The notes: generated from the sequence alone by a model not told the origin. A stretch of DNA of 64,000 nt from Myxococcales bacterium (GCA_016191785.1 JACPVJ010000016.1:208393-272392); one strand, 5' to 3'. Counted from the first letter of the stretch, positions 37,966-47,196 are shown. Numbers and translations are program-made.

Positions 37966-37984
37966 CCTGATGTAGCACATCAGG
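37966..37984. promoter_or_regulatory. 8-bp-arm palindrome at the transglutaminase start
   Basis: CCTGATGT, AGC, ACATCAGG: exact arms 5 to 23 bases upstream of the ATG. It could be an operator, or an mRNA hairpin covering the ribosome site (AGGG) of the transglutaminase gene. TTGAAC lies upstream on the minus strand, but no convincing -10 was found. Confidence 0.45.
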
Positions 37985-38058
37985 ATCCACGTTCAACACA
38001 TAAACCTACATTGTGCGTCCGAGTGCGCTGGTGGGGCAAAATTCCAGCAAGCTGCCGC

Positions 38059-39180
38059 TCAGGGCTCGAAGTCCACCTGGGCGGTCTTGGGGGCCACGGG
38101 TCGGGGCCGGGCCTTGGCCGGCTCTTTGGCCGTCTCCTTGGCCTTGGGTGAGGCGGCCTGCTTGCTCTCCGCCTTGGCCGGCTTCGCGGGCTCGACCGGA
38201 GCGGGGGCGGCCGGAGCCGGCTCGTCGATGCTGGCGGAAGCGACCGCCTCGAGCTTCTCGACCATCAGGTCGGCCTTCTTCTCGACCTCGGCGGCGCGGG
38301 ACTCCATCAGCTCGATGAGCGCTTTTGCGTCCGCCAGGTTCTTCTTCACCTCGCTGGTCTTCGAGCGCGACTTCTTGAACGCGCCGTCGGCGTTGGCCTC
38401 GAGCGCGGCCCCGATTGAAGCCAGCTTGGCGAGCTTCTTCTTGGCGGCCTGCATGTCGGCTGCGATCTCGGCCTCGCCCTTGGCGGTCCGCTCCACCCAC
38501 CGCGCGAGCTTCGCTCCGTCGGCGTGGTCGCCCCGGGTCAGCATCTTGGTCTTTGCCTGCTCGCCACGTTCCACCGACAGCTTCATCTCGAAGCCGAGCT
38601 TCTCGGAGCGCTCTTTGACCGCCTTGGCGATCAGCGGCGCGCTCGGCGCCTTCGGCTCCTTCTTCTTGGTCGCCGCGGGCGCGGGGGTCTCCTGGGCGGG
38701 CGCGGCTGCTGCGCCGGCCGCCTGGAACTGGCCAACGGTCGCCTTCACCTGCTTGACCTGTGCCAAGATCGAGTTGACCGCCGCTCCGCCTGGCACCGCG
38801 TTGATGGCGCTCTGCTCGAGCTGCGCCTTGTACGCGTCGGTCGGCGACGGCGCTTCGGGCGTGGCCGGTGCGCTCGGGGACGGCGTTGGGGTCGGGGCAG
38901 CGGGCTCGTCTTCCACCTCGGGCTCCACCCCCAGCTCTTTGGCGAGGGCCATCCGCAGTTGGCTCTCGGTCTTGGGGGCCGCCGACATCTGGACTGAGAG
39001 CTCGTGCACGCTCTCGAAGAACTGGTCGTAGGTCGGGTCGCCCGACTGGTAGCGCTGGCCCTGAGCCACCTCGGAAGGCCCGGCGTGGCCGAGGCAGCCC
39101 ACCGTGGTGGTCGAGAGCGCGAGCAGCAACGGCAAGGCCGTGATCGAGATGGCTTTCTTCAAGAGTTTCGACGTCTTCAT
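38059..39180 (-). CDS. Coiled-coil lipoprotein, Ala/Lys/Pro-rich
   Basis: 373 residues from ATG 39180. Lipoprotein signal ending TVGC (Cys29). Residues 45-160 are Ala/Pro-rich with a short helical part. Residues 175-310 are a long amphipathic helix with Lys/Glu/Ala heptads (KSRSKTSEVKKNLADAKAL), probably coiled coil. The C-terminus is a Lys/Pro/Ala tail. No catalytic domain. A structural envelope role is likely. Upstream 213 bases to the divergent CreD-like gene hold no obvious signal. Confidence 0.8.
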   Translation of the reverse strand: MKTSKLLKKAISITALPLLLALSTTTVGCLGHAGPSEVAQGQRYQSGDPTYDQFFESVHELSVQMSAAPKTESQLRMALAKELGVEPEVEDEPAAPTPTPSPSAPATPEAPSPTDAYKAQLEQSAINAVPGGAAVNSILAQVKQVKATVGQFQAAGAAAAPAQETPAPAATKKKEPKAPSAPLIAKAVKERSEKLGFEMKLSVERGEQAKTKMLTRGDHADGAKLARWVERTAKGEAEIAADMQAAKKKLAKLASIGAALEANADGAFKKSRSKTSEVKKNLADAKALIELMESRAAEVEKKADLMVEKLEAVASASIDEPAPAAPAPVEPAKPAKAESKQAASPKAKETAKEPAKARPRPVAPKTAQVDFEP

Positions 39181-39393
39181 GGGTTCCCCAGGTCCGGCGG
39201 CGCCCCACCGGTCAAGTCGTGCGTGGCGTCCTACGCGGGGCCGCGCGCGATCTTCCCCGGCTGCGATGGGACGAGGCCGGCGCGCCCGGTGCAGGTTTCG
39301 TGGAGGTCGCGCGGAGAAACGCCCCGCGGCCCAAGACCGGGGAATCGCCGCCGGTCTTCGACCCGTTGGCGGGGGGCGACAGCGGGAGAACAC

Positions 39394-40641
39394 ATGCGAC
39401 GACTGATTGCGATTGCTCTGGTTTGGCTCGGCTGCTCTCTGGCGTGGCTGGTCCTCGGTTCCACGCTCCTCGTGCGCTCGGACGAGAGCTCCGCGCGCCT
39501 GGGCGACGGCGTCAACGCGCTCTGGGGGCCGCCGATCCGTCAGCTTCCGCCCCGCGCGTTCGTCGGCGGCGAGCGCCCGGACGGCAGCCCGAAGACGACC
39601 CGGCCCCGAAGCGACGTTCCCCTGACCGGCTCTGCCATCGACGTGGTCCTCGACCTCGAGCATCGCAAGAAGGGTCTGGTCTGGTTTCCGACCTACGCCG
39701 TCGACTTTCGGGCGCGCTATTCGTTCGCGAACCCCGACGCCGAGCCACGCGAGGTGAGCTTCGAGCTGCCCCTCGAGTCCGAGCACGCACTGTACGACGG
39801 CTTCGTGGTGAGCGACGGTGACCGACCGGTCTCGGCCGAGGTCACCCAGGGGGTCGCGCGCTGGACGGCGCAGCTCGGTCCGAGCGAGAAGAAGAGCTAC
39901 GAGGTCCGCTACCGCTCCCGCGGAACCAGCCGCTGGCAATACGATCTCACCGCAGGCACCGGCAGCGTGCGGGACTTCCGGCTGTCACTGGCAACGGATT
40001 TCGACGAGGTGAACTTCCTGCCTGGGACGCTCTCGCCCTCGAAACACGAGGCCAGCGGCACGGGCTGGCGCGGGAGCTGGGAGTTTTCCAGCTTGGTGGC
40101 CAGCTCGCCCATCGGGCTCTCGCTGCCCGAGCGGCTCAATCCCGGGCCACTCGCCTCGAAGATCACCTTCTTCGCGCCGGTTAGCCTCCTGTTCTTCTTC
40201 TTCGTGGTGGCGATCTTGGCGCACGCCCAGAACAAGCAACTCCACCCTCTCCACTACCTGTTTCTGGGCTGCGCCTTCTTCGCGTTCCACCTGCTGTTCT
40301 CCTACCTGGTGGATCACGTCTCGATCGCGCCGTCGTTCGCCATCGCCGCTGCCGTCTCCATCGCCCTGGTGGTGAGCTACGGGCGGCTGTTCGTGGGCTG
40401 GCGCTTCGCGGTCCGCGAGATGGGGCTCGCGCAGCTGATCTATCTGGTGCTGTTCTCGTTCAGCTTCTTCTTCTCGGGCTTCACCGGCCTGTCGATCACC
40501 GTCGGTGCGATCTTGACGTTGTTCGTCTTGATGCAGATCACCGGGCGGCGAGACCTGTCGGGCGAAGCCCGTGACCCCAAGATCGCCTGCGCGCAGCCCT
40601 ATCGCTGCGCCGCGGCCGCCGAAGCGGGGCCCGTCACTTGA
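39394..40641 (+). CDS. CreD-like inner membrane protein
   Basis: 415 residues. A GGGAGA ribosome site precedes the ATG. One N-terminal membrane segment, a periplasmic beta domain to about residue 260, then five or six membrane helices. The segment LHPLHYLFLGCAFFAFHLL resembles the conserved core of CreD (vhPiQYl...FYLLLL), a protein of cell-envelope integrity and colicin tolerance in enterobacteria. E. coli CreD is about 450 residues. No CreBC two-component genes are adjacent. The 3' end overlaps the convergent GYF_2 gene by eight bases. Confidence 0.85.
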   Translation: MRRLIAIALVWLGCSLAWLVLGSTLLVRSDESSARLGDGVNALWGPPIRQLPPRAFVGGERPDGSPKTTRPRSDVPLTGSAIDVVLDLEHRKKGLVWFPTYAVDFRARYSFANPDAEPREVSFELPLESEHALYDGFVVSDGDRPVSAEVTQGVARWTAQLGPSEKKSYEVRYRSRGTSRWQYDLTAGTGSVRDFRLSLATDFDEVNFLPGTLSPSKHEASGTGWRGSWEFSSLVASSPIGLSLPERLNPGPLASKITFFAPVSLLFFFFVVAILAHAQNKQLHPLHYLFLGCAFFAFHLLFSYLVDHVSIAPSFAIAAAVSIALVVSYGRLFVGWRFAVREMGLAQLIYLVLFSFSFFFSGFTGLSITVGAILTLFVLMQITGRRDLSGEARDPKIACAQPYRCAAAAEAGPVT

Positions 40642-42892
40642 TCGAGAGGGCGGTGCCCCAGAGCTCGTAGCCCTTGTCGCCCTTCACGAGCTGAAGCGAC
40701 AAGGCCTTGCTGCCGGCTGTGACGACCACGCCCTGGCCGGCCTCTTTGCCCGGCGCGGACACCGTCGAGGCGTCGCCCAGGGGGGACAGGTCTTTGTCGA
40801 GGACCTGCACGCGGACCACGCGCTCGCCGGCCCCGCCCTCGGTCCACTGCAAGAGCCAGCGACCCTCCGGCAGGCCCGCGGCCACCGGCGCGATCGCGTC
40901 GCCGCCCGGGCCACCGGTCGGAACCGAGAAGGCCTTCGCTGCGCTCGGGGTCTCGCCGTGCTTCGAGGTCGCAAGGTGCACGCTCCAGTGCGCGTCGTCG
41001 CCGGTCTTGGCAGCGAAGGCGACCAAGACGGCCGCGTCGCCCGCAGCCACCGTGGGTGTGCCGGCGCGACCGGCCACGTCCACGCTCGCCAGGTCGCTCT
41101 TCTTGCTGCCGTTCGGCTTGACCCAACCCACGCGCACCTTGCCCCCGCTGCGGAAGGTGACGACGTGACCCACGCCGTCGACGCTGGCCACGCGGGCTTC
41201 GGTGGCCTTGTCGTTGGTGACGTCGGACCAGAGCTCTTCCACGGCTCCGGCCTTCGGCTGGCGCACGTAGCCCTTCGGCGTGAAGCCCAGCGTGAACGCG
41301 GGCTCGGCTTCGACGGTGTGGGGCAATCCGAGCGGACCGCCGTCGCGGTCGGCCACGAAGCGCCCGCTCTCGGACGCCACCGGCACCACGCCGATCAGCT
41401 TCTTGCCTGCGGGAGCAGTGAATGCCTGCTCGACCGCGAGGCTCTCGAGGTCGACCATGATTCCCAGGCCAGAGGTCTCGGCGGTCGCGAAGCCGACCGC
41501 GACCTTTCCGCCGCGAGTTGCCACGTAGGGCGGAACGCTCAGCTGGATCGCCGGCGAGAGACTGGTCGAGGCCTTCGAGACCGTGATGCTGGGCGTGGCC
41601 TTGGCGGGCGGCTGCGCCGTCGACGTGGTCGCTGCCGACGCCTTGGCGGCGGCGGTGGGGGCGGCGGCGCTCTCCCAGGGCTTGAAGTAGAAGGCAGCGC
41701 CCGCTGCGAGGGCGCCGAACAGACCGAACACGCCGAGGCCGGCGACGACCCAGGGGAGGGCGCTCTTCTTCTTCGGCGGTGCGTAGGACGGATACGCGGC
41801 AGCCGGCGGAGGCGCGTACGACGGCGCGGCGGCCGGGGCCATCGGGGTCTGCCACGCGGTGGGCTCGGGGGGCGCCGGCAGCGGCGCAGGCGCCGCGTCG
41901 ATGGCGAAGGCCGGCAGCGGCTCGGCATCGGGCCGCAGCGCAGCGGGGTGAATCTGCGTGGGCGCTTCGTTCTCGGGCTCGGACACCGGCACGATCGCGT
42001 CCGCCATGTGCGTCGGGGCGTCGCTCTCGGGGTCGGGCATCGGCGAAATCACCGGGGCCACGGCGGGCGCGGCCGGCTGCACCGGCGCAGGCCTCGAGAT
42101 CGCGATCATCGGAGCGGGCTTCGGTCGCTTGGCTTCGACCATCGCCGCGAGGCCGTCGAGCGACGGGGCCGACGCCAGGGGTTTGTCGGCCTTCGGCGCC
42201 GGGCGCGTGCCGGCGGCAACCTCGAGGATCTGGATCTCTTCGTCGCCCAGCGTGCCGGTCACCGGCTCGTGGTGCGGGTTCGAGTCGACCGGCACGATGG
42301 GCTCGGCGGCCTTGGGCTTCGACAGCTCGCTGACGGTCTTGTCGGGCGGGGCGGGTTTCGCGAGCGGCGCGACCTCGACCCAGGCCGCGGCCGGCGGAGC
42401 GCCGGGGCGCGGTGGAGGCGTTCCGCGGCGAGAGGGCGCGGGCGGCGCGCTGGCGCGCGAAGGCGGCGGCGGCTGCACGGCCAGGAGGTCCGAGCCCGTG
42501 AGCTCGACTTCTTGCATCACCAGCGTGCCCGGCCGGTCGTTCTCGGGGGTCGAGGCCACCGGCACGATGGGCTCGAGCGCGGGCGAGACGTTCACCGGGA
42601 TTGGCGGCGGGTGCGAGATGCGATCGGGATCGGGCTTCGGCACGATGATCGCGCCCCGCGCGAAGGTCGGCAGCGCGGTCGACAGCTCGGCGACCTGCCC
42701 TGCCGCGACCCACTCGGCCCAACCTTGGCGCCAGACCAAGCTCTTGCCGTTCAGCGAGCCCTGCTTGAGACCCGAGAGCAGCTCGTCGCGATCGACCGTC
42801 TTGAGCGACCCGTCGGGGTTCGCGCAGAACCAGAAATCGGTACCTTCTTCTGACAAGTCGGCGTCTCCCTGGGGGGCCGCTCTACCATCCAT
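40634..42892 (-). CDS. GYF_2-domain single-pass membrane protein
   Basis: 752 residues from ATG 42892. Residues 20-75 match GYF_2 (DUF4339): FWFCANPDGSLKTVDRDEL and GSLNGKSLVWRQGWAEWV. A Pro/Ala-rich stretch of about 330 residues with repeated PIVPV plus DxNP elements follows. One membrane segment lies near residues 403-428 (VVAGLGVFGLFGALAAGAA), and the extracytoplasmic part (about 320 residues) is beta-rich, resembling a propeller-like fold. The orientation, cytosolic GYF with an external beta domain, suggests a signalling or scaffold protein. Function not known. Confidence 0.85.
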   Translation of the reverse strand: MDGRAAPQGDADLSEEGTDFWFCANPDGSLKTVDRDELLSGLKQGSLNGKSLVWRQGWAEWVAAGQVAELSTALPTFARGAIIVPKPDPDRISHPPPIPVNVSPALEPIVPVASTPENDRPGTLVMQEVELTGSDLLAVQPPPPSRASAPPAPSRRGTPPPRPGAPPAAAWVEVAPLAKPAPPDKTVSELSKPKAAEPIVPVDSNPHHEPVTGTLGDEEIQILEVAAGTRPAPKADKPLASAPSLDGLAAMVEAKRPKPAPMIAISRPAPVQPAAPAVAPVISPMPDPESDAPTHMADAIVPVSEPENEAPTQIHPAALRPDAEPLPAFAIDAAPAPLPAPPEPTAWQTPMAPAAAPSYAPPPAAAYPSYAPPKKKSALPWVVAGLGVFGLFGALAAGAAFYFKPWESAAAPTAAAKASAATTSTAQPPAKATPSITVSKASTSLSPAIQLSVPPYVATRGGKVAVGFATAETSGLGIMVDLESLAVEQAFTAPAGKKLIGVVPVASESGRFVADRDGGPLGLPHTVEAEPAFTLGFTPKGYVRQPKAGAVEELWSDVTNDKATEARVASVDGVGHVVTFRSGGKVRVGWVKPNGSKKSDLASVDVAGRAGTPTVAAGDAAVLVAFAAKTGDDAHWSVHLATSKHGETPSAAKAFSVPTGGPGGDAIAPVAAGLPEGRWLLQWTEGGAGERVVRVQVLDKDLSPLGDASTVSAPGKEAGQGVVVTAGSKALSLQLVKGDKGYELWGTALSIK

Positions 42893-42998
42893 CGCGCCGC
42901 TCGGCGACGGCCAGCGCAAGGTATGTACGGGTTCCGGCGAAGTCGTGGGGCTCGAGTGCATGGCGGTGTTCCGTCCCGCGCCTGGTACGCCGCGTCGC

Positions 42999-43556
42999 TC
43001 AGGAGTCTTCCCGCCGCCGCGCCCAGAGCCCCGCACGGCCGCCGCCTTCGACCGCGCGAACCCGCTCGAGACCCGGCAGATCCCGAGTCAGCTCGCCGCG
43101 TTCCAGGCGGAAGCGCCCGCTGGGGCGTGGCCCCGGGAAGTCGACGGTGAACGTCGAGATCACCAGGCTTCCGCCCGGGATCAGCAGCGACCCGAGGCGT
43201 GGGAAGAGATCGCGGTCCAGGAAATCCGCCACCACCACCAAGCCGGCGGGCGGCGTGTCTGGCGGCAACTGCGTCAGGTCCACCTCGCGGGTGGCGACCG
43301 AGACGCCTCGGGCCGAAGCGTGAGCGAGCAGCTGCTCCAGGGCCATCGGGCTCACGTCCCACGCTTCGACCGCAAATCCGCGTTCGGCCGCGACCAGCGC
43401 GTGACGCCCGGTCCCGCAGGCGAGATCGAGCGCCCGTCGACCGCGACCTGGCCCGAGCTCGGCCAGCACTTCCGCCACGAAGGGATCGGGCGAGTGCGCC
43501 GGCTCGCCCTTCCCGAGCGCGTGACGCGCGTCCCATCGCTCGCGATCGCTCACCAT
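42999..43556 (-). CDS. Class I SAM-dependent methyltransferase (TehB-like)
   Basis: 185 residues from ATG 43556. SAM motif I LDLACGTGRHAL near residue 43, acidic motif II VEAWDVSPMAL, and a motif-IV-like segment VVVADFLDRDLFPRL. Residues 5-30 (RERWDARHALGKGEPAHSPD) are typical of TehB-like methyltransferases. Substrate unknown. Divergent from the AIM24 genes, 73 bases apart. Confidence 0.88.
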   Translation of the reverse strand: MVSDRERWDARHALGKGEPAHSPDPFVAEVLAELGPGRGRRALDLACGTGRHALVAAERGFAVEAWDVSPMALEQLLAHASARGVSVATREVDLTQLPPDTPPAGLVVVADFLDRDLFPRLGSLLIPGGSLVISTFTVDFPGPRPSGRFRLERGELTRDLPGLERVRAVEGGGRAGLWARRREDS

Positions 43557-43629
43557 CTTCGGAGTATAGCGATTGAGCCCGACTGCAAGACCGGCTATCG
43601 CCACCGCTCAGCTGCGAGAGGGAGAACCA

Positions 43630-44400
43630 ATGCAACAGATGCCACAGGGGCAGCCGGCACCCGCCGGGCCGCCGATGGGTCACGCCCCGCCCGCCATGGC
43701 CTCGGCGGTCGCACACGAGATCACCCATGGGCCGTCGTTCGCGATGCTCCGCGTCGATCTCGCACCGGGTCAGACGTTGGTCGCCGAGGCCGGCGCCATG
43801 GTGGCGCGGAACCAGAACGTGCAGATGGCGGTGAAGCTCAACGCCTCGCCGTCTGCCGGGTTCATCGCCACGCTGAAGGCGATCATCATCGCCCTGATTC
43901 GCAAGTTCATCGGCGGCGAGACCTTCATCGTCAACCACTTCAGCGCACCGCAGTCGGGGCGCGTCTGGCTCGCGTCGTCGATGTCGGGTCACGTCGCGCA
44001 CCGGCGCATGAACGGCGAGAAGTTGATCCTCTCGACGGGGGCATACCTCGCCCACGTGGGCAACCTCGAGATCAACATGAAGTTCGGGGGCCTCAAGGGG
44101 ATCTTGGCCAAAGAGGGCGCGTTCTGGCTCGAGGTCAGCGGGGTGGGGGACCTGTGGTTCACCAGCTACGGCGGGATCGAGGTGATCGACATCACGCAGC
44201 CCTTCATGATCGATAACGGCCACATCGTCGGTTACGAGGGGAACCTGAACATGAGCGTGAAGCGCCCGGGCGGGGGGATGATGGGCCTCTTCGCCTCCGG
44301 GGAGGGCCTGGTCTGCGAGTTCACCGGTCAGGGTCGGGTCTACCTGCAGAGTCGCAACCTGAGCTCGCTGGTCAGCTGGCTGTCACCGCTCTTGCCTTGA
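43630..44400 (+). CDS. AIM24-family protein, paralogue 1
   Basis: 256 residues. GGAGAA precedes the ATG. A Pro/Met-rich N-terminal tail of about 35 residues precedes the AIM24/TIGR00266 beta fold: LAPGQTLVAEAGAMVARN, FIGGETFIVNHFSA, and the closing EGLVCEFTGQGRVYLQSRN. The fold is a beta prism-like domain found in bacteria, and in yeast a mitochondrial protein; its activity is not defined. First of three tandem paralogues, 15 bases before the second. Confidence 0.9.
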   Translation: MQQMPQGQPAPAGPPMGHAPPAMASAVAHEITHGPSFAMLRVDLAPGQTLVAEAGAMVARNQNVQMAVKLNASPSAGFIATLKAIIIALIRKFIGGETFIVNHFSAPQSGRVWLASSMSGHVAHRRMNGEKLILSTGAYLAHVGNLEINMKFGGLKGILAKEGAFWLEVSGVGDLWFTSYGGIEVIDITQPFMIDNGHIVGYEGNLNMSVKRPGGGMMGLFASGEGLVCEFTGQGRVYLQSRNLSSLVSWLSPLLP

Positions 44401-44415
44401 GACGAGGACCGACCG

Positions 44416-45090
44416 ATGAACTTCGACATTCAGTATCGGCCCGCGCACTCGCTGGCCAAGGTCAGCTTGAATCCCGGTGAGGCCGTCGTCGCCGAGAGCG
44501 GTGCGATGGTCGGCATGAGCACCAACGTGCAGATGCAGACCCAGAGTGGCGGGGTGATGAGCGGGCTCAAGCGCATGTTCGGCGGCGAGAGCTTCTTCCG
44601 CAACACGTTCACCGCGGCGAACGGCCCCGGCGAAGTGCTCTTGGCTCACTCGCTGTGCGGCGACATGGTCGTGCTCGAAATGACCGGGGCCGGCTACTTC
44701 ATCCAGAGCTCGAGCTTCATTGCCTCGACGCCCAACGTGAACATCGAGACCAAGGTCGGCGGCTTCAAGAGCTTCTTTGCCGGCGAGGGGGTGTTCGTGC
44801 TGCAGGCCAGCTGTCAGGGGCCCGGGCAAGTGCTGGTCGGGGCCTTCGGGGGCATCCAAGAGCTGCAGTGCGACGGCAGCCTGGTGATCGACACCGGCCA
44901 CCTGGTGGCGTGGGACGCCACGCTCACTTACACCGTCGGCAAGAGCGGCAGCGGGTGGGTCGCGTCGTTCTTGTCCGGCGAGGGCCTGGTTTGCCACTTC
45001 CAGGGCCAGGGCCGGATCTGGATCCAGACGCGCAACCCCGCGGGCTACGGGCAAGCGATCGGCGCGCTCTTGCCGCCGCGTTCCGGCTGA
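44416..45090 (+). CDS. AIM24-family protein, paralogue 2
   Basis: 224 residues without the N-terminal tail of its upstream neighbour. Conserved elements: LNPGEAVVAESGAMVGMS, MFGGESFFRNTFTA, FAGEGVFVLQASCQG and EGLVCHFQGQGRIWIQTRN. Repeated GGES/GGET and EGLVC..GQGR elements in each copy show a recent common origin, while the sequences differ enough to suggest different partners. It ends 12 bases before the third copy; all three are in one transcript. Confidence 0.92.
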   Translation: MNFDIQYRPAHSLAKVSLNPGEAVVAESGAMVGMSTNVQMQTQSGGVMSGLKRMFGGESFFRNTFTAANGPGEVLLAHSLCGDMVVLEMTGAGYFIQSSSFIASTPNVNIETKVGGFKSFFAGEGVFVLQASCQGPGQVLVGAFGGIQELQCDGSLVIDTGHLVAWDATLTYTVGKSGSGWVASFLSGEGLVCHFQGQGRIWIQTRNPAGYGQAIGALLPPRSG

Positions 45091-45102
45091 GAGGAAGCGA
45101 AC

Positions 45103-45783
45103 ATGCAGTACGACATTCTCGAAAAACCGGACTTCAGCCTGGTGCGCGTGGCCTTCCACCAACCGGGCGAGGCGCTCTTGGTCGAGGCCGCGGCCATGGT
45201 CGCCAAAGACAGCGCGCTCGAGATGCGCACGCAGATGCAGGGTGGCTTGCTCGGCGCGGCGAAGCGCAAGCTGCTGGGCGGCGAGAGCGTGTTCCAGAAC
45301 ACGTTCACGGCGACCGCGCCGGGGCAGCAGTTGTGGTTCGCGCCGGGGCCCGAAGGCGACCTCGAGGTCGTCGAGATGGACGGGCGCACCCCCATCTTCC
45401 TGTCGTCGGGCGCGTTCTTGGCCAGCGCTCCCACCGTGCAGCTCGACACCAAATGGGGCGGCGCCAAGGGCTTCTTCAGCGGTACCGGCATGTTCTTGCT
45501 GGTGGCGCAGGGCACCGGGCCGCTGTTCTTCTGTGCCTACGGCGGCATCCACGCGGTCGACGTCGGCCCGGCGGGCTACATCTGCGACACCTCGCACATC
45601 GTCGGCTTCACCGGTGGCCTCGAGTACACGGTGAACAAGGTCGGGGGCATGAAGAGCCTGTTTTTCAGCGGCGAGGGTCTGGTGTGCACGTTCCGCGGTC
45701 AAGGTCGGCTGTGGATCAGCACCCGTAACCCGTCCGGTCTGGTGAGCTTCGTCCAGCCGTTCCGCCGCGTGCAGAGCGGGTAG
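45103..45783 (+). CDS. AIM24-family protein, paralogue 3
   Basis: 226 residues; GAGAGGAAG precedes the ATG. The same fold: FHQPGEALLVEAAAMVAKD, LLGGESVFQNTFTA, FSGTGMFLLVAQGTG and EGLVCTFRGQGRLWISTRN. No signal peptide or membrane segment. Having three copies in an operon suggests a hetero-oligomer, perhaps a mixed ring or shell. No enzymatic partner is in the operon. Confidence 0.92.
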   Translation: MQYDILEKPDFSLVRVAFHQPGEALLVEAAAMVAKDSALEMRTQMQGGLLGAAKRKLLGGESVFQNTFTATAPGQQLWFAPGPEGDLEVVEMDGRTPIFLSSGAFLASAPTVQLDTKWGGAKGFFSGTGMFLLVAQGTGPLFFCAYGGIHAVDVGPAGYICDTSHIVGFTGGLEYTVNKVGGMKSLFFSGEGLVCTFRGQGRLWISTRNPSGLVSFVQPFRRVQSG

Positions 45784-45845
45784 CCCGAATCGGTGCGTGT
45801 CTCGCCGCAGCCTGCTAGTCTGGCGGCTTCGGTGGAGACGCTGAC

Positions 45846-47135
45846 ATGAGCAGAGCTCTCGGGTGGTTGGGTCTTGGCTTTGCGCTGGCGGGCGTCGCGG
45901 TGGCGTGTAGCTCGAGCGACGACGGCGGCAAGGTGTGCGATCCCGGTGCGACCGCGGCGTGCAAAGGGGCGGGCGACTGCGACGGCACCTGGACCTGCGT
46001 GAAGAACGGGCTCGCTTGGGGCCAGTGCGAGTGCGGCTCGAACACCGGCGGCGCGGCGGGCAGCGGCGGGGCGGGCGCCGCCGGCGGGTTCGGGGGCTCG
46101 TCGACCGGCGGTACCGGCGCGGTGGCGCCCTGCACCCCGAACGGGAAGGACTCGGACGGCGATTGCTTCGGCGACGGCGACTGCAAGGACGACGACGCGG
46201 GCGTCAACCCGGGGGCCATCGACTACCCGGGCAACGGCGTCGACGAAGACTGCTCGGGTACCGCCGACGACTACGCCGCCTGCGACGAGTCCATCACCAG
46301 CCTGGGCGACCTGGACCCCCTCAGCGGCGCGCGGGCGCTCGGGCTCTGCCAGCTCACCACCAAGGAAGAGAAGAAGTGGGGCGTGATCCAGGCCAAGTGG
46401 GTGATGGCCGACGGCAAGACCGGCATGAACGAGAAGAGCCACGGCCTCTTGCCCAGCTTCGGCACCAATGTGCTGCCGCGCGAAGGCAAGCGCCTGCTGG
46501 CGCTGTCGAGCGGCACCGCACGGGAGCCGGGTGACGCAGACTACAAGCCCGTGTCCGGCTCGGACATGGGCACCGACGGCCTGGCGCCGACGGGTTTTCC
46601 CATCGACTCTCCGTCGTGCAAGGTCGTCACCGAGAAAGACAAGGCGACCCACGACCCGGCCGCGCTCGAGGTGTCGCTGCGCGTGCCGAGCAACGCCAAG
46701 AGCTTTCGGATCGACTTCAACTACTACACCTACGAGTTTCCGACCTACGTCTGCACCAAGTACAACGACTTCTTCGTCGCGCTTCAGTTCCCCGCCCCGA
46801 AGAACGCGCAGTCGGGCAACATCGCATTCGACGGCGAAGGGAACCCGGTCAGCGTGAACAACGCGTACCTTCGGGCCTGCAAGCCGCAGACCGCTGGCAA
46901 CAAGCTCTTCGACTGCCCGCTCGGCGTGGGGCTCTTGGACCAGACCGGGTTCGACAACAGCGCCGCCACCGGCTGGCTGGTGACCCAGTCGCCGGTGACT
47001 CCACGCGGCCTCATCACCCTGCGCTTCGCGATCTGGGACATGGGCGACTCGGTGCTCGACTCGACGGTGTTGATCGACGCCCTCGCGTTCTCGCCCGACG
47101 AGGTGCCCCAGGCCGTCACCAGCCCGGTCCAATGA
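45846..47135 (+). CDS. Lipoprotein with MopE-type motif and choice-of-anchor-like domain
   Basis: 429 residues. Lipobox AVAC (Cys21). A short Cys-rich module (CDPGATAACKGAGDC) and Gly/Ser linker precede DSDGDCFGDGDCKDDDAGVNPG and DYPGNGVDEDCSGTADD, the putative Cu/Ca-binding MopE pattern. The C-terminal 270 residues hold RIDFNYYTYEFPTYVCTKYNDFF and a late ITLRFAIWDMGDSVLDSTVLID, as in choice-of-anchor L-like surface domains of myxobacteria. Role in adhesion or matrix is inferred. Confidence 0.85.
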   Translation: MSRALGWLGLGFALAGVAVACSSSDDGGKVCDPGATAACKGAGDCDGTWTCVKNGLAWGQCECGSNTGGAAGSGGAGAAGGFGGSSTGGTGAVAPCTPNGKDSDGDCFGDGDCKDDDAGVNPGAIDYPGNGVDEDCSGTADDYAACDESITSLGDLDPLSGARALGLCQLTTKEEKKWGVIQAKWVMADGKTGMNEKSHGLLPSFGTNVLPREGKRLLALSSGTAREPGDADYKPVSGSDMGTDGLAPTGFPIDSPSCKVVTEKDKATHDPAALEVSLRVPSNAKSFRIDFNYYTYEFPTYVCTKYNDFFVALQFPAPKNAQSGNIAFDGEGNPVSVNNAYLRACKPQTAGNKLFDCPLGVGLLDQTGFDNSAATGWLVTQSPVTPRGLITLRFAIWDMGDSVLDSTVLIDALAFSPDEVPQAVTSPVQ

Positions 47136-47142
47136 GGGTTTT

Positions 47143-47196
47143 CCCGGGATTTGTTCGTTATTGCGTTCATGCGCATAAAGACATATAGATCCCGGG
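47143..47196 (+). promoter_or_regulatory. Promoter/operator region of the regulator-ahcY genes
   Basis: Perfect 8-bp palindrome ATGCGCAT (47169-47176) within TTCATGCGCATAAA, flanked by inverted arms CCCGGGAT (47143-47150) and ATCCCGGG (47189-47196). Candidate promoters are TTGTTC / CATAAA (17-base spacer, -10 at 47174) and TTGCGT / TATAGA (17-base spacer, -10 at 47184). The second would give an almost leaderless mRNA. The palindrome overlaps either promoter, as a repressor site would. Confidence 0.5.

Noticed and set aside
38059..39939. Extended start of the coiled-coil lipoprotein across the divergent CreD-like gene
   Set aside because: The extension has no signal peptide at its own start and runs antisense to a gene with membrane helices; ATG 39180 gives a proper lipoprotein signal.
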